A stretch of DNA of 5,443 nucleotides from Deltaproteobacteria bacterium (GTDB lineage: Bacteria; Desulfobacterota; Binatia; DP-6), in assembly GCA_005879205.1 (NCBI GenBank), contig VBLD01000231.1:1-5443 (forward strand). Reading direction: 5' to 3'. Numbering within the stretch: the stretch's first letter is position 1; each line of letters starts with the position of its first letter. Below, one piece after another: positions 4,884 through 5,443 of the stretch. Position numbers and translations under genes: made by a program. The notes below the pieces were generated by a model. The model was not told the DNA's origin and ran no database searches. It saw only the letters and a list, made by a program, of their open reading frames with translations.

Positions 4884-5443
4884 CTAGCGCGCGTCGCCCG
4901 CTGCACGCGACGCGGCCACCGTTGACCCGGGAGCGGCCACGGATGGCCGTTCACCGAGCTCCCTCGAGAAGACGTCGTGGACCTCGGCCACGAGCCGATC
5001 GATCGGCTTCTCGGCGAAGCTCGTGAAGGCGATCTCGTCGAGCACGCGGATGCGGATCGCGTGCCGGCCGCGGAGCACGAAGCCGTGCTTCGGAAGCGCG
5101 CATGCCGTCCCCTCGACCACGATCGGCAGCAGCGGAACCCGCGCCCGCTGCGCCAGCACGAAGGCGCCCGCCTTGAAGGCCTTGAGGCGCCCATCCGCCG
5201 AGCGGGTGCCCTCGGGGAACATCATGATGGGGTTGCCCCCGGCGAGCGTCCGCTCGCAGGCACGCATCATCTCCGCGACGCTCTGCGCATCGCCGCGACG
5301 GAGCTTGATGTAGCCGTTGAGGGCCATGTTCCATCCGATGCACGGGATACGGAACATCTCGATCTTCGACACCCACTTGTAGTGCACGAAGAGGCGGAAG
5401 AGCACGAGGATGTCGAGGAACGACTGATGGTTCGCCACCATCA
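4884..5443 (-). CDS. plsC: 1-acyl-sn-glycerol-3-phosphate acyltransferase, PlsC family (5' truncated)
   Basis: The last 185 residues of a PlsC/LPLAT acyltransferase are present; the start lies beyond the window edge. The family transfers an acyl group to lysophosphatidate at the inner membrane, giving phosphatidate for phospholipid synthesis. Numbering from the Met at 5441: motif I NHQSFLD (4-10, catalytic His5 and Asp10), the motif II region GYIKLRRGD (43-51), motif III FPEGTRS (75-81), FKAGAF (89-94) and motif IV VPLLPIVVEGT (102-112). That Met is most likely internal, because family members normally carry a hydrophobic segment and roughly 50-70 residues before motif I. The C-terminus ends in a low-complexity Ala/Ser/Gly-rich tail. 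Related LPLAT enzymes with other acceptors cannot be excluded, so the gene symbol is by family. Confidence 0.9.
   Translation of the reverse strand, partial: MVANHQSFLDILVLFRLFVHYKWVSKIEMFRIPCIGWNMALNGYIKLRRGDAQSVAEMMRACERTLAGGNPIMMFPEGTRSADGRLKAFKAGAFVLAQRARVPLLPIVVEGTACALPKHGFVLRGRHAIRIRVLDEIAFTSFAEKPIDRLVAEVHDVFSRELGERPSVAAPGSTVAASRAAGDAR

Noticed and set aside
4151..5026. Plus-strand ORF running through sbp into plsC
   Set aside because: It is a shifted-frame shadow of sbp, rich in Arg/Gly, crossing a convergent gene boundary.
5439..5441. ATG as the start of the acyltransferase
   Set aside because: Motif I begins three residues later, whereas family members carry a hydrophobic N-terminal segment before it; the gene is cut by the window edge.
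1..5443. CRISPR arrays, insertion sequences, attachment sites, defence systems
   Set aside because: No short regularly spaced repeats, transposase or integrase motifs, or nuclease/toxin signatures were seen.

Overview
The window is uniformly GC-rich with compact gene spacing. It has short-chain dehydrogenase and CoA-ligase genes, two or three exported proteins with Sec-type signal peptides, and a lysophosphatidate acyltransferase. This points to a free-living Gram-negative bacterium, plausibly one of the uncultured 'deltaproteobacterial' lineages (Myxococcota, Desulfobacterota or Binatota-like). That placement is an impression from style and gene content; there is no rRNA or other marker here.

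Left part (1-2306, + strand): the 3' end of an unidentified CDS overlaps an SDR oxidoreductase gene by ATGA. The SDR stop in turn overlaps the GTG start of an acyl-CoA synthetase by one base. The three look like one translationally coupled catabolic operon handling a carboxylic acid as its CoA thioester plus an alcohol/ketone step; the substrate is not readable from sequence. A perfect 13-bp hairpin at 2305-2337 closes the operon.

Middle part (2361-3621): a minus-strand gene encodes a secreted protein with 28 cysteines arranged as two nearly identical 14-cysteine modules. Across a 145-bp divergent region lies a plus-strand gene for an 82-residue exported protein. Its tail resembles the C-terminus of cytochrome c / di-haem peroxidase-type proteins.

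Right part (3622-5443): a 245-bp non-coding stretch precedes a sulfate-binding periplasmic protein gene (sbp). It holds a perfect -35 hexamer, an inverted repeat and a strong intrinsic terminator ending about 20 bases before the sbp ribosome binding site. It also contains an alternative long hairpin that competes with the terminator. This could be a leader RNA controlling sbp or an independent small RNA. No CysT/W/A transporter genes follow sbp; the next gene is a convergent, truncated plsC-type acyltransferase.

The most novel-looking items are the duplicated 14-cysteine secreted protein and the structured RNA in front of sbp.
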